The notes beneath the pieces were generated by a model that saw only the letters and a program-made list of their open reading frames with translations, did not search any database and had not been told where the DNA came from. Made by a program: the position numbers and the translations under genes. A DNA stretch of 64,000 nt from NCBI GenBank assembly GCA_965222425.1, contig CBDCTW010000024.1, positions 248,001 to 312,000 of the forward strand, read 5' to 3'. The DNA is from CBDCNP01 sp965222425 (lineage in GTDB: Bacteria; Acidobacteriota; Vicinamibacteria; Marinacidobacterales; DATDRI01). This document shows, piece after piece, positions 54,691-63,918 of the stretch (positions are counted from its first letter, which is position 1; each line of letters opens with the position of its first letter).

Positions 54691-55572
54691 TCAAAGAGTC
54701 ACTACCAGCGTCACCTTGAAGAGGGTGTCGAGCTTCTTTCGACGGACGGGAACAGTGCCGATAGGCAGGGAAGGTCCCTCTGACGGGGGTACAGGGAAGA
54801 GGTCGAGCTCCTCCAGGGCGGGAAAGTTCCTGTAGAGCAGCTGCAGGCTCACTCTCAGAGCCAGGATGCTCGTCAGGTTGGAGGTCAGGCTGTTCGTCCA
54901 GTCGAATTGATAGTCTTCCAGGTTCTTCAGATTGGTGAGAAACGTGAAGTCGTTGTCGTACTGACTGTTGCTGCCAAATTGGTTCATGTAGTCGAGGGAG
55001 AACCGAAGTGCGGGGAATCTCCCGTCTAACAACGGATCTTCGATCTCCTCCTCTCGGTTCGTATAAGTAATGGAGTAGTCGGTCAGGAAATGGGAATCCT
55101 CACGATCCCACCAGGGGTTACCGAGACCTCCGTACACAGTCGTCATGTTCTCGATTCCAGCGTTGAGATCGCGCATCCATCCGGCGCCGGTGATCCAGTA
55201 GAATTTCTTGTTGACATCCCGACGGTACGACCCCCTGACGCGGTACCTATCGGTGTCGATATCTGCCGTCTCGTCCTCGACCACTGCGAACTCGCCCGAG
55301 CCGGAAACGGCGGCCAACCGGTCGTCGGTGGTCCGGGTGCGAAGTCCGCTGAATCTGAACTCGAGCGTGGCGTTCTCCCAGTTCCGGGTAAGCTGGTCGT
55401 CGAAGGTGCAGGTCGATGTGTGTGAGTTCCCCCCGGTGACGACGAGCCCTAGGTCGGCGACGTTAGACCAACCGATTTTCTTCTTCTCCTCCTCTTCTTG
55501 GCCAAGCGCTTCTTCCCATGAAGTTAGCGTCAGAATAGTGGATACAATCGTGGTAAATACCTTCGCTTTCAC
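54691..55572 (-). CDS. DUF481-family outer-membrane protein (YdiY-like)
   Basis: About 293 residues from GTG 55572, with GGGAGGA just upstream; a TTG at 55608 is less likely. The N-terminal signal region (VFTTIVSTILTLTSWEEALG) is followed by repeated amphipathic strands ending in aromatic residues, e.g. GWSNVADLGLVVTGGNSHTS, RYRVRGSYRRDVNKKFYWIT and LRFSLDYMNQFGSN. The family forms salt-induced or uncharacterised beta-barrels in the outer membrane. The sequence ends in a beta strand with hydrophobic last residues (KVTLVVTL), common for barrel assembly. Supports a Gram-negative envelope. Confidence 0.82.
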   Translation of the reverse strand: MKAKVFTTIVSTILTLTSWEEALGQEEEEKKKIGWSNVADLGLVVTGGNSHTSTCTFDDQLTRNWENATLEFRFSGLRTRTTDDRLAAVSGSGEFAVVEDETADIDTDRYRVRGSYRRDVNKKFYWITGAGWMRDLNAGIENMTTVYGGLGNPWWDREDSHFLTDYSITYTNREEEIEDPLLDGRFPALRFSLDYMNQFGSNSQYDNDFTFLTNLKNLEDYQFDWTNSLTSNLTSILALRVSLQLLYRNFPALEELDLFPVPPSEGPSLPIGTVPVRRKKLDTLFKVTLVVTL

Positions 55573-55917
55573 CTTGTCCTCCCGAATTCCGCTCCCGCTA
55601 GATATCAATAGCTTCTGTTTTCGTGAGAAGATTCCGGGCGATTATAGCCGGGTGGTCACACCCGGGTGTATTGTCTCGGCAAGACTGAGGCTGGCACGAG
55701 CTCTCTCCTCCGACTCTTCATGACACACGTGTCGTCGCGCCTGTCGAACCGCCTAGTGAAGATCTAGACGTTGCCGCCGATCTCACGTTACGACTGCCGT
55801 AACTGGCACAATCTTCAAGAGCCCATAGGAGTGGCTGCGACCCGATATTGAGCCGAAGCGCTTCTCAGCCCGGGGCTCAAGTGCTAACTGGTAGTATAAA
55901 AGAAGGTTCACAGATCT
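55573..55917 (-). promoter_or_regulatory. Upstream region of the DUF481 gene with a perfect hairpin
   Basis: CCGGGTG-GTCA-CACCCGG at 55648-55665 lies 76 bases upstream of the DUF481 start. No gene is seen in the rest, which runs into IS256 copy 3. Confidence 0.4.
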
Positions 55918-57377
55918 GGGGATGTCCCGCCGGATGTTGAATTTGGGGTAGCGGCGGCTCCTTGGCCGGCCTAAGAATAGGTCTGCCAATAAACCGTCTC
56001 CAGAGGGGGACAAGGAGCCACCAATGCCTAGGAAATCAAAGAAGCCAGTAAGAAAGCAAACGCACTCGCCTACGGGCAAGGTAGTTGGCCAAGTCGGTCA
56101 GATACTGCTACCGATGATAGCTGGGATCGCGGCCACGAAGGCGGATCTGACGGAATGGGTGTACGAGCAAGGACTGACAGCTCTGCACCTACTGCTCAGA
56201 GAGGACGCCGAGGAGATCGCGGGGCTCAAGGGCAAGCACGAGAAGGAGCGAACTCATAACCACTGGGGGAGCACGAACGGAGAGCTGAGCTTCGGTGGTC
56301 GTCGCATCCAAGTGTCGCGACCTCGAGTTCGCTCGAAGTCGGGCGCGGAGGCGTCGCTTCCACACTTCGAAGCCTTCCGCGAAGAAGACCCGCTTCCAGA
56401 GCGAGTGTTGAATCAGATCTTGGTGGGCGTATCGACCCGAAATTACGAATCGAGTCTGGACAAACCCGCGGCCAAGTTGAAGTCTCGTGGCACGAGTAAG
56501 AGTGCCGCCAGCCGTCACCTCGTGAGCCAGACGACTAAGAAGCTCGAGGAATACCTGTCTCGGCGGCTAGAGGAGTTCGAGCTTGCGGCACTGATGCTGG
56601 ATGGCCTTGAGGTGGCCGGACAGACCGTCGTCGTAACTCTAGGTATTACAATAGATGGAACGAAGGTGCCCCTGGGTATATGGCTGGGCTCGACGGAAAA
56701 CTCCCGGGTGTGCACCGCGATGTTGCAGGACCTTCTCGAGCGAGGCTTGCGCGTCGATGAGTCGATTCTCTGCGTAGTGGACGGAGGCAAAGGCATCCGC
56801 AAGGCACTCGTCGACGTTTTGGGGGACCTCGCGGTCATCCAAAGGTGCCAGATCCATAAACTCCGAAATCTTCGCTCGTACCTTCCCAAGTCTCGTCACG
56901 CCTACGTGCTCCAGACGATGAAGGAAGCCTACAAGTGCAAGAGTGCCGACAAGGCGCGCAAGCGACTTCAGGCATTGGTGTCGTGGCTCGAGCGAAACGG
57001 CTACGACGAAGCTGCCGGAAGCCTTCGTGAAGGGATGGAAGAAACACTCACGGTCGTGAAGCTCGCGCCGCCCGCCTTACTTCGCCAGTCTCTTGCCACG
57101 ACGAACGCCATTGAGAATCTCAACGGAACCATTCGCAGAGTATCGAGAAACGTCAAGCGTTGGAAGAGTCCTTCCATGGTTCGCCGATGGACCGCTCTTG
57201 GCGTCGTCACCGCGCAGAAAAAGTTCCGGCGTATCAAAGGCTATCGCCATATGGGCGCTCTCGTTCACGCGCTTAGAAGCAAACAGAAATCTCTTGACAG
57301 CGATGAGTTTGCTGCCTAAGAGTATTCACAGGTGCCGCCGCTACCCGACCAAATTCAACAGCGGCCGGGACATCCCC
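55918..57377 (+). mobile_element. IS256-family insertion sequence, copy 3 (1460 bp)
   Basis: Same ends as copies 1 and 2. The flanking 8-mer ACAGATCT occurs at 55910-55917 and at 57379-57386, with one extra G (57378) at the right junction. It is inserted between the DUF481 gene and the esterase gene. Confidence 0.93.
56024..57319 (+). CDS. IS256-family transposase, copy 3
   Basis: 431 residues, identical in protein to copy 2 although a few silent bases differ. DDE motifs present. Intact. Confidence 0.95.
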   Translation: MPRKSKKPVRKQTHSPTGKVVGQVGQILLPMIAGIAATKADLTEWVYEQGLTALHLLLREDAEEIAGLKGKHEKERTHNHWGSTNGELSFGGRRIQVSRPRVRSKSGAEASLPHFEAFREEDPLPERVLNQILVGVSTRNYESSLDKPAAKLKSRGTSKSAASRHLVSQTTKKLEEYLSRRLEEFELAALMLDGLEVAGQTVVVTLGITIDGTKVPLGIWLGSTENSRVCTAMLQDLLERGLRVDESILCVVDGGKGIRKALVDVLGDLAVIQRCQIHKLRNLRSYLPKSRHAYVLQTMKEAYKCKSADKARKRLQALVSWLERNGYDEAAGSLREGMEETLTVVKLAPPALLRQSLATTNAIENLNGTIRRVSRNVKRWKSPSMVRRWTALGVVTAQKKFRRIKGYRHMGALVHALRSKQKSLDSDEFAA

Positions 57378-57556
57378 GACAGATCTCGATGGCTAAGGCA
57401 AGAAAGGCGGGGGAGGAAGGAGTTACCGATTCGCAATCGCTGCCAAGCGACGGAGACGACGCAAAGTGTATCGTTGACTCTCACTTCAAAATACCCTATA
57501 GAAGACTCCCGTTTGTTCTCTAAGCAATGAAGGTCGTACCTCTCGAGGAGGAAATC

Positions 57557-58681
57557 GTGCTCAAGAACCAATCGAAACGTATTCCTGCAGGCGCGCTTGT
57601 CTTTGCAGCGCTGGCGATCACGGTGACGGCGCCCTCGGCCGCCATGGCTCCAGGTTTCCTGACCTATCAGACGGTCCACAGCCCAGGCTTGGAAGATAAC
57701 CTTTTGGGGGATTCGCCGAATCGACAGGTCATGGTCTACTTGCCTCCCCGCTACACCAGCTCCCAAAAGCGTTACCCGGTCGTTTATCTTCTACACGGGT
57801 TTAACGGAACCAATACCTCGTGGCGAGATGGGAGCTATCAGGGCTTCAATATTCAAACAGCCATGAACCAGCTGATCGGCGAGGGCAAGATCCAAGAGAT
57901 GATGGTGGTCATGCCAGACGGTCGCAATGCCTATGGCGGCTCCTATTTCGTCAACTCGCCCGTGATCGGCAATTGGGAGGACTTTGTTGCCCGCGACTTA
58001 GTCAAGTACATCGACGACACGTATAGAACGCTCCCCGACGCAAGCAGCCGGGCTGTTGTCGGCCAGTCGATGGGTGGATACTCCGCGCTCTACATTGCGA
58101 TCAAGAACGCGGACGTCTTTAGCGCCGTTTACGGGCTCAGTGCCTGTTGTTTGGATATGGTGAAAGACGTCGAAGCCGGCAATCCCGAGTGGATTCCGAC
58201 CATCCAGGCCAAAGACAGGAAAGGCCTGGTCCAGAGTCATTTGACCACGCCCAGCCACGGAAACTATCCACACGCGCTCACCGCATTGGCGGCAGGCTTG
58301 TCTCCCAACCCCGACAAACCTCCCCTTTTCGTCGATTACCCTTTCGAGATCGTGAACGGCAAGGTCCGGCGTAACGAAAGCGCTTACAATAAATGGTTAG
58401 AGAATTTTCCGGTCCACATGGTCGACAAATATCGCTCCAACCTTCTCAAACTGAAAGGGATCCGTTTTGCTACCGGTATGTCCGACCACTTACAGCACAT
58501 CCCGGCGGGCAACCGGGCCTTTTCGCAGGCGCTGACCAAGGCCGGAATTCCGCACGAGTTCGAGTTGGATAGCGCCACCCATGGTGAGCTCGTGCGTGAG
58601 TGGATGGAGACCAGAGTCTTACCTTACTTCTCCCTGATCCTGACGCACCAGAGGGCGGTGTGGGAGGCGCCGGAGTCCTAA
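57557..58681 (+). CDS. Esterase D-type alpha/beta hydrolase, secreted
   Basis: 374 residues from GTG 57557, set by GAGGAGGAA just upstream (the longer ATG start at 57527 reads through that site). A signal peptide (IPAGALVFAALAITVTAPSA) precedes the esterase fold: QVMVYLPPRYTSSQKRYPVV, YLLHGFNGTNTSWRDGS, the nucleophile elbow VVGQSMGGYSAL and the late His in SATHGELVREWMETRVLPYF. It resembles the S-formylglutathione hydrolase/enterochelin-esterase branch; the substrate is unknown. Probably periplasmic. Two Cys (SACCLD) lie near the active-site loop. Intact. Confidence 0.88.
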   Translation: MLKNQSKRIPAGALVFAALAITVTAPSAAMAPGFLTYQTVHSPGLEDNLLGDSPNRQVMVYLPPRYTSSQKRYPVVYLLHGFNGTNTSWRDGSYQGFNIQTAMNQLIGEGKIQEMMVVMPDGRNAYGGSYFVNSPVIGNWEDFVARDLVKYIDDTYRTLPDASSRAVVGQSMGGYSALYIAIKNADVFSAVYGLSACCLDMVKDVEAGNPEWIPTIQAKDRKGLVQSHLTTPSHGNYPHALTALAAGLSPNPDKPPLFVDYPFEIVNGKVRRNESAYNKWLENFPVHMVDKYRSNLLKLKGIRFATGMSDHLQHIPAGNRAFSQALTKAGIPHEFELDSATHGELVREWMETRVLPYFSLILTHQRAVWEAPES

Positions 58682-58696
58682 CCAGCTCTGAATCGC

Positions 58697-59935
58697 TCAA
58701 AGAGTCCTATCGCCTAGCCGAACCGCCGTTTCTTCCGCCGCGGCTAGAACTCGGAGCGCGTTTTCGCCGAGAACCTTTCGCAAGTCCGCTTCGGAATAAC
58801 CGCGCCGGGCAAGCTCCACGGTGAGGTTGGGATAGTCTCCCACATCCTTCATCCCTTCCGGAAAAGTAGGTGCGCCGTCGAAGTCCGAGCCGGGGCCGAC
58901 GTGATCAATCCCGGCCACCTCGACGACGTGATCGATGTGATCGGCGAGGCGCGCGAGCGGTGTCTCGGAGCCTCCCAGATTCCAAACCCAGTTCTTTACG
59001 AACTTCCAGCCGGTGCTCTTGTCGGGGTCCAGATACATCGTGAAAAAATTGATCATCACCACGCCGTCATTGTTCGCCAAGGCTCGGAGCATGTCGTCGG
59101 AAAGGTTTCGAGGATGATCCGCGATCGCCCGCACCGAGGAGTGAGATGCCATCACCGGAGCACGGGTGACCTCCATGACGTCCCAACAAGTCTCGTCGGC
59201 AACGTGCGAGATGTCCACGATCATCCCCAGACGATTCATCTCACGGACGACCTCGCGACCGAAATCGGACAACCCGCCGTGGTGGGGGACGTCGGGATCG
59301 TCGATATCGCCGGACGAGTCCGCCCAACCGTGGCTGAAGCTATGGGTGAGCGTCATGTACCAGACTCCCCTTTCATAGAAGAGCTGCAGGTTCGCCGGGT
59401 CGTCCTCGATGACGTGCCCGCCTTCAAGTCCCATGAGCGCGGCAAGCTTGCCATCGGAAACGATTCTTCGCACGTCTTCAGTAAAAACTGCCATCTCGGC
59501 GGCGTCGGCGTGACGATCCACTTGCTCTTGGAGCGTGTCGATAATGTCCAGCGCCCGCTGCCGCGCTTTCCCAGGTTCGCCAGGATCGTAGAAATCGGGA
59601 CTCACCCAAATCGAAAAGAAAGGTGCATCGAGGCCGCCCTTGCGAATCCGGGCCAGGTCGGTGCTCGTGCGAAGGCTATCGCCTTCGGGCCGCCGAGGGA
59701 GCGACGGAAAAGCGAAGTAGAACCAGGGGGTGCGATCGCTCTCTTCATCGCCATCCATCCTGAGATCGAAACCGAAGTCGATCATCATTAACGGCAGATC
59801 ATTGTGTCCGTCGACGAGGATGGCTTCCTCGTGAATCTGGAGAGCACGCGCCGGCTCGGTCTGCAGTTTTCCCCCCGCGGCTGCCGCAAGCAGCAAAACC
59901 GCTAAGCCGAAGGGGCTGAAAAGAGGGCGCTTCAT
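58697..59935 (-). CDS. Membrane (renal-type) dipeptidase
   Basis: 412 residues with a signal peptide (FGLAVLLLAAAAGGKLQTEP). Zinc-binding residues lie in VDGHNDLPLMM (His, Asp), LMGLEGGHVIE (Glu), IVDISHVADETCWDV (His) and ASHSSVRAIADHPRNL (His). This is peptidase family M19, which splits dipeptides, including some with D-amino acids. Probably periplasmic. It converges with the esterase gene. Intact; a catabolic or cell-wall-recycling role is possible. Confidence 0.94.
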   Translation of the reverse strand: MKRPLFSPFGLAVLLLAAAAGGKLQTEPARALQIHEEAILVDGHNDLPLMMIDFGFDLRMDGDEESDRTPWFYFAFPSLPRRPEGDSLRTSTDLARIRKGGLDAPFFSIWVSPDFYDPGEPGKARQRALDIIDTLQEQVDRHADAAEMAVFTEDVRRIVSDGKLAALMGLEGGHVIEDDPANLQLFYERGVWYMTLTHSFSHGWADSSGDIDDPDVPHHGGLSDFGREVVREMNRLGMIVDISHVADETCWDVMEVTRAPVMASHSSVRAIADHPRNLSDDMLRALANNDGVVMINFFTMYLDPDKSTGWKFVKNWVWNLGGSETPLARLADHIDHVVEVAGIDHVGPGSDFDGAPTFPEGMKDVGDYPNLTVELARRGYSEADLRKVLGENALRVLAAAEETAVRLGDRTL

Positions 59936-60001
59936 GGGCGGATTCTAGCACCTAGTTGCACTCGTGGTCCGCTTCCTGGCAGAATACCGAGGAGGGCATA
60001 C

Positions 60002-60738
60002 ATGAAAGTACCGAGCAAACCAGCCGTTGATATCGACGCGCTCCGTGAGGCGATCCAAGAGGAGTACGAAACGGTCGCGTGTGAGCCTCAAAAGGGATTT
60101 CACTTCCATACCGGCCGCTCTCACACCCAGCGCGTTGGGTACAACGAGGAGTGGCTAGAAGGTGTTCCCGAGGATCCATCGCGTCGTTCGCGGGAACGGG
60201 AAATCCGTTCAGCTTGGGCGAGCTTCGGCCGGGAGAGCGGGTCGTAGACGTCGGATGCGGAGCCGGCATCGACATTACGGAAGGCATGGTAAAGAAGGCT
60301 CAGACGGGCGCCGGTGAGGCCGGAGTCAAGAACACCGAGTTCCAGCAAGGCTATGGAGAGAAACTACCCGTCGAGGATGGTTGGGCGGATGTCGTGATCT
60401 CGAACGGTGTGCTCAACCTGATGCCCGACAAGCGGACGGCTCTCTCCGAAATGGCGCGGGTCCTCAAACCAGAAGGACGATTACAGATCGCCGACATCGT
60501 TGTCCAGAGAGCGGTTCCCGAAGATGCTAAGGAGAGCATCGATCTCTGGACTGGGTGAATCGCCGGCGCTCTGCTGGAAGTAGAGCTCGAAGCCACGGTC
60601 GTGGCAGCCGGATTCAAAGACTTCGAGATTACGTGGCGGGCCCCAATCTATAAGGACGCGCCGCAGCGCTCGAGCGCGGAGAGCTTCGGTACACTAGGCG
60701 TCAACTTTAGAGCCAAAAAGGCCAACGAGCGCCGCTGA
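60002..60738 (+). pseudogene. ArsM-like SAM methyltransferase, dead (frameshift, deletion, nonsense)
   Basis: The first frame gives LREAIQEEYETVACEPQKGF and HFHTGR. A shift near 60165 leads to FAGTGNPFSLGELRPGERVV and DVGCGAG. There the normal loop and second SAM-motif strand (roughly twenty residues) is missing, and the sequence jumps to IDITEGMVKKA. After IDLWTG a TGA (60556-60558) stands where Cys is usual. The same frame goes on through IAGALLEVELEATVVAAGFK to the natural end at 60738. Three independent lesions make it a true pseudogene. Intact relatives methylate arsenite or small molecules. Confidence 0.9.
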
Positions 60739-60751
60739 CGAATCCCGGAGT

Positions 60752-62482
60752 ATGAAGCATCTGGACGGCGCCACTGTTGAAGTCGTCCGCAGCTATCTCT
60801 TCTCCGCCGCCAATGAGATGCGGCGCACTCTCATACGCACCGCTTTCAACCCCGTTATCTACGAGATCCTGGATTTCGGAATTTCCATTTATGATCGCCA
60901 GCTAGAGCCCATCGCCGAGGCTCCCAGCATGCTAACGTTTCTGGGCAGCAACGACTACGCGATCCGCAAAGGTGTCGAGTACATCGGTGAGGAGAACCTT
61001 GATGCGGGCGACATCGTCATCCTCAACTACCCCTACTGGAACTCCGCTCACGCTTCGGACGTCACACTCTTCGCGCCGGTGTTCGCCCCCGGCGCAAATC
61101 GGCCCTTCGCCTACACCTGCATCCGCGCGCATTGGATGGACCTCGGCGCGAAGGATGCCGGCTACGTCCTCGATTCCACCGACATGCATCAAGAAGGGCT
61201 CATCTTTCCAGGAACCAAGGTCTACAAAAAAGGTAAGTCCGATCCGCAAATCATCGATATCATCCGTTTCAACTCGCGCATGCCGGACCTGGTGTTGGGA
61301 GACCTCCACGCTCAGGTCGCGTCCACACGCACCGGCGAGCGAAGACTAGTCGAGATCCTGGAGAAATTCGGCCGAGAAACTCTCGACACCACGGTAACCC
61401 AAATACTGGATCACGGAGAACAACTCTCTCTCAACGCTCTAAAGGAGCTTCCGCGAGGCACCTGGAGTGCCGAGGGCTTTCTCGACGATGACGGCGTGAC
61501 GGACGAGATGATACCCATACGGGTCACCGTCACTATCGACGGGGAGCGCTTCAAGGTGGATTTCACGGAGTCTTCAGGAGCGGTTGCGGGGCCGGTGAAC
61601 GTTCCCTTTGGAGCGACCGTGACGCTCTGCAGGGCGCTCTTCAAAGCGCTGACCACTCCTCACTCACCGGCCAACGCCGGGAACTTCCGGCCCCTCGAGG
61701 TTGTCGCTCCCCCCGGAAATCTCTTCCATGCCGTCTACCCCGCGGCGACGTTCACACTGTGGACTGTAACCGTCGCCATGGAGCTGGTCGCAAAAGCACT
61801 GGCTCAGGGGATGCCCGACCGGGTTCCCGCTTCCTCCGGCGGCGACGTCGTCGGTTTCATGATGGTGGGGATTCACCCGGACACCAAGCAGTTCTTCGCG
61901 GTAAGCAACAACGACCCTATCGGTTGGGGTGCGACGATCGACCATGATGGCTCGAATGGCCTCAGCCACCCACTCCAGAGCGTGGTGCGCAATACGCCGG
62001 TTGAGGTTCTGGAGACCAAGACCGGGATGTTTATCGAGCGTTTCGAGCTCAGGAAGGACAGCGGCGGAGCCGGCAGGTTCCGGGGCGGACTCGGCATCGG
62101 GCTGGAAGTCCGTTTCATCTCCGACGGCGAGTTTCTATCGGTGACCAAAAAGTCCAAGACCCGCCCTTGGGCGCTTGCGGGAGGCACCGAGCCAGAGCCC
62201 CACGGGATGATCTTGTTTCCCGGGATGTCGCGTGAAAAGAGAGTGGGAACCTACCGTCTCCGGGTCTCTGTCGGAGACCGCATCCGCAGCATCACTGCAG
62301 GTGGTGGAGGATTCGGCAAACCCACCGAACGAGATCCGAAACGAGTTTTGAACGACATCCTCGATGGCTACGTGTCCCAGAAGGCAGCCCGCGAAGTCTA
62401 CAAGGTTGTGGTCAGCGAAGGGCAGGTGGACCACAAGGCGACCGGGAGTTTACGGAGCGGGAGAACGTCTCGCACGGAATAG
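60752..62482 (+). CDS. Hydantoinase B/oxoprolinase family protein
   Basis: 576 residues. The HyuB family forms a complex with HyuA and hydrolyses hydantoins or 5-oxoproline with ATP, or acts as the acetone carboxylase subunit. Seen: RRTLIRTAFNPVIYEILDFG, GDIVILNYPYWNSAHASDVT, HWMDLGAKDAGYVLDSTDMH, GPVNVPFGATVTLCRALFKA, SNNDPIGWGATIDHDGSNGL and GGAGRFRGGLGIGLEVRF. HyuA is absent from the window, so it may be encoded elsewhere. It starts 14 bases after the methyltransferase pseudogene. Intact. Confidence 0.93.
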   Translation: MKHLDGATVEVVRSYLFSAANEMRRTLIRTAFNPVIYEILDFGISIYDRQLEPIAEAPSMLTFLGSNDYAIRKGVEYIGEENLDAGDIVILNYPYWNSAHASDVTLFAPVFAPGANRPFAYTCIRAHWMDLGAKDAGYVLDSTDMHQEGLIFPGTKVYKKGKSDPQIIDIIRFNSRMPDLVLGDLHAQVASTRTGERRLVEILEKFGRETLDTTVTQILDHGEQLSLNALKELPRGTWSAEGFLDDDGVTDEMIPIRVTVTIDGERFKVDFTESSGAVAGPVNVPFGATVTLCRALFKALTTPHSPANAGNFRPLEVVAPPGNLFHAVYPAATFTLWTVTVAMELVAKALAQGMPDRVPASSGGDVVGFMMVGIHPDTKQFFAVSNNDPIGWGATIDHDGSNGLSHPLQSVVRNTPVEVLETKTGMFIERFELRKDSGGAGRFRGGLGIGLEVRFISDGEFLSVTKKSKTRPWALAGGTEPEPHGMILFPGMSREKRVGTYRLRVSVGDRIRSITAGGGGFGKPTERDPKRVLNDILDGYVSQKAAREVYKVVVSEGQVDHKATGSLRSGRTSRTE

Positions 62483-62489
62483 CACTACG

Positions 62490-63621
62490 TTACTGTCCTC
62501 GCGTGAACCAGGTTCCGCCGTTTCCGTCGAAGCTCTCCCCTTCTCCCCAGATGACGTGATTCGCACCTTCTCCGTCCACCGCCATCTCTAGATAGTCCCC
62601 AAATCTGCTGCCCACCTCCGGGGAGGTCTCCCGCGTTGTAGGCGATCATGATCCTGCCGCCGACATCGATCGCAAGAGTGGCCGACGGACCGAGAAACCC
62701 GAAGTAACAGCCCTTCGCCCAAGGAAAATCGGCCATTTCCCGCGAGGTATCCACGTGATGGGTACTCCAAGAGCCTCCTTCGTCCGTTGACTTGAGCACG
62801 TTGATATGGGAGTCGCCCTCGTACCTCTGACTGTAGTCCACCGCGGCGAGGTAGACCTCTCCATTCGGAGCCACCGCTCCTCCGGTATGAAACCAGTATC
62901 GAGAATCCCGGCTTGTGCGGTGGGGTCTCTTGAAAGTTCGGCCGTAGTTATGGGACGCGACGACGTAGCTGTCGCTCGAGTTGAATCCAGTGTAGACGTC
63001 GCGGCCGTCGTCGGAGATTACCAACCATGGCTTATCGGACCAGCGCGGCCCGTTTTTTCCTCTTATCGGCTTGGGTTTGGTCCAACTGACACCGAGGTCC
63101 GAGGATTTTTGGAAAACCACTCCGAGGCGCAAGCCTTGAAGATAGGCCGCATAGATCGTTCCGTCCAAAGCAACTTCGATCTGTGGATCGTGCTGGGAGC
63201 CCGGTACGGGCGCGGGGTACACGCCGTCGTCCCAAGTGCGGCCACTATCACTCGAGCGGTGAAACACGATGGCGGGATCGGCGCATCCGTCGCAAGCCGG
63301 CACGTCGTATCGTGTCGTGAGTTGATAAATGTACGACGCGCCCGGATCGGCGGCGATGGCAGGCTCCCAGTCGACGTGCTTGCTCCAAAGCCGTTCCGAG
63401 TCCCACCCCGGAGCCCCGAGAGATTTCACTGGTGTGGCGAGGATGTCGATGGGTGCGGAATAGCCGGGCGTTCCTCTACTAACATGCTCTTCCGCTCGTG
63501 TCGGGGAGTTGGGTGGCCGAACATTTCTTCGGCTCACGACCACCCCGGCGCCCACCGCGACCAAGCACAAGAGAGCCCCGGATGCTCCGAGAGACCGCCT
63601 TGTCATCCGTGCGGACACCAT
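62490..63621 (-). pseudogene. BNR-repeat/sialidase-like secreted protein, internally deleted
   Basis: ATG 63621 opens a signal-anchor (LGASGALLCLVAVGAGVVVS), then BNR-type propeller repeats with Asp-box motifs: SSDSGRTWDDGVYP, SSDLGVSWTKPKPI, SHNYGRTFKRPH and STDEGGSWSTHHV. After GDLPGGGQQIW near 62590 the frame leaves the repeat pattern. The expected C-terminus (DGEGANHVIWGEGESFDGNG, then TWFTRGQ) appears in another frame and stops at 62490. Intervening propeller blades are missing. Relatives are exo-sialidases or photosynthesis-system-assembly-like propellers; the activity is unknown. Confidence 0.78.
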
Positions 63622-63918
63622 CTCTTTATTGTAGGCATCTATTGAACTTACGTCTATGACATGACCGGAAGTGACCCCGATCGTAGGGCAACACCCCGTC
63701 GACTTTTGTTACTTTGTTACGGGAGTTTCCCCACAGGCTCGTAGCCGTTTACCCTCTCTTGTTTGCAATGTGGACCCATGCGTTTTTCCTCTAACCCACG
63801 CGAGAGAAATCAGTTCTGGGAACCGGCGAAGTCCCCCAAGGGGCGGGCACAATTTTTGCCCTAAGCATCATTTGAGGCGTCGTATCCCCAGCCTCGTGCC
63901 TCCAGAAGACAAGAAACC
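63622..63918. other. Intergenic region at the right end
   Basis: No gene recognised. It lies between the divergent BNR-repeat gene and the right-edge frame. Confidence 0.4.
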
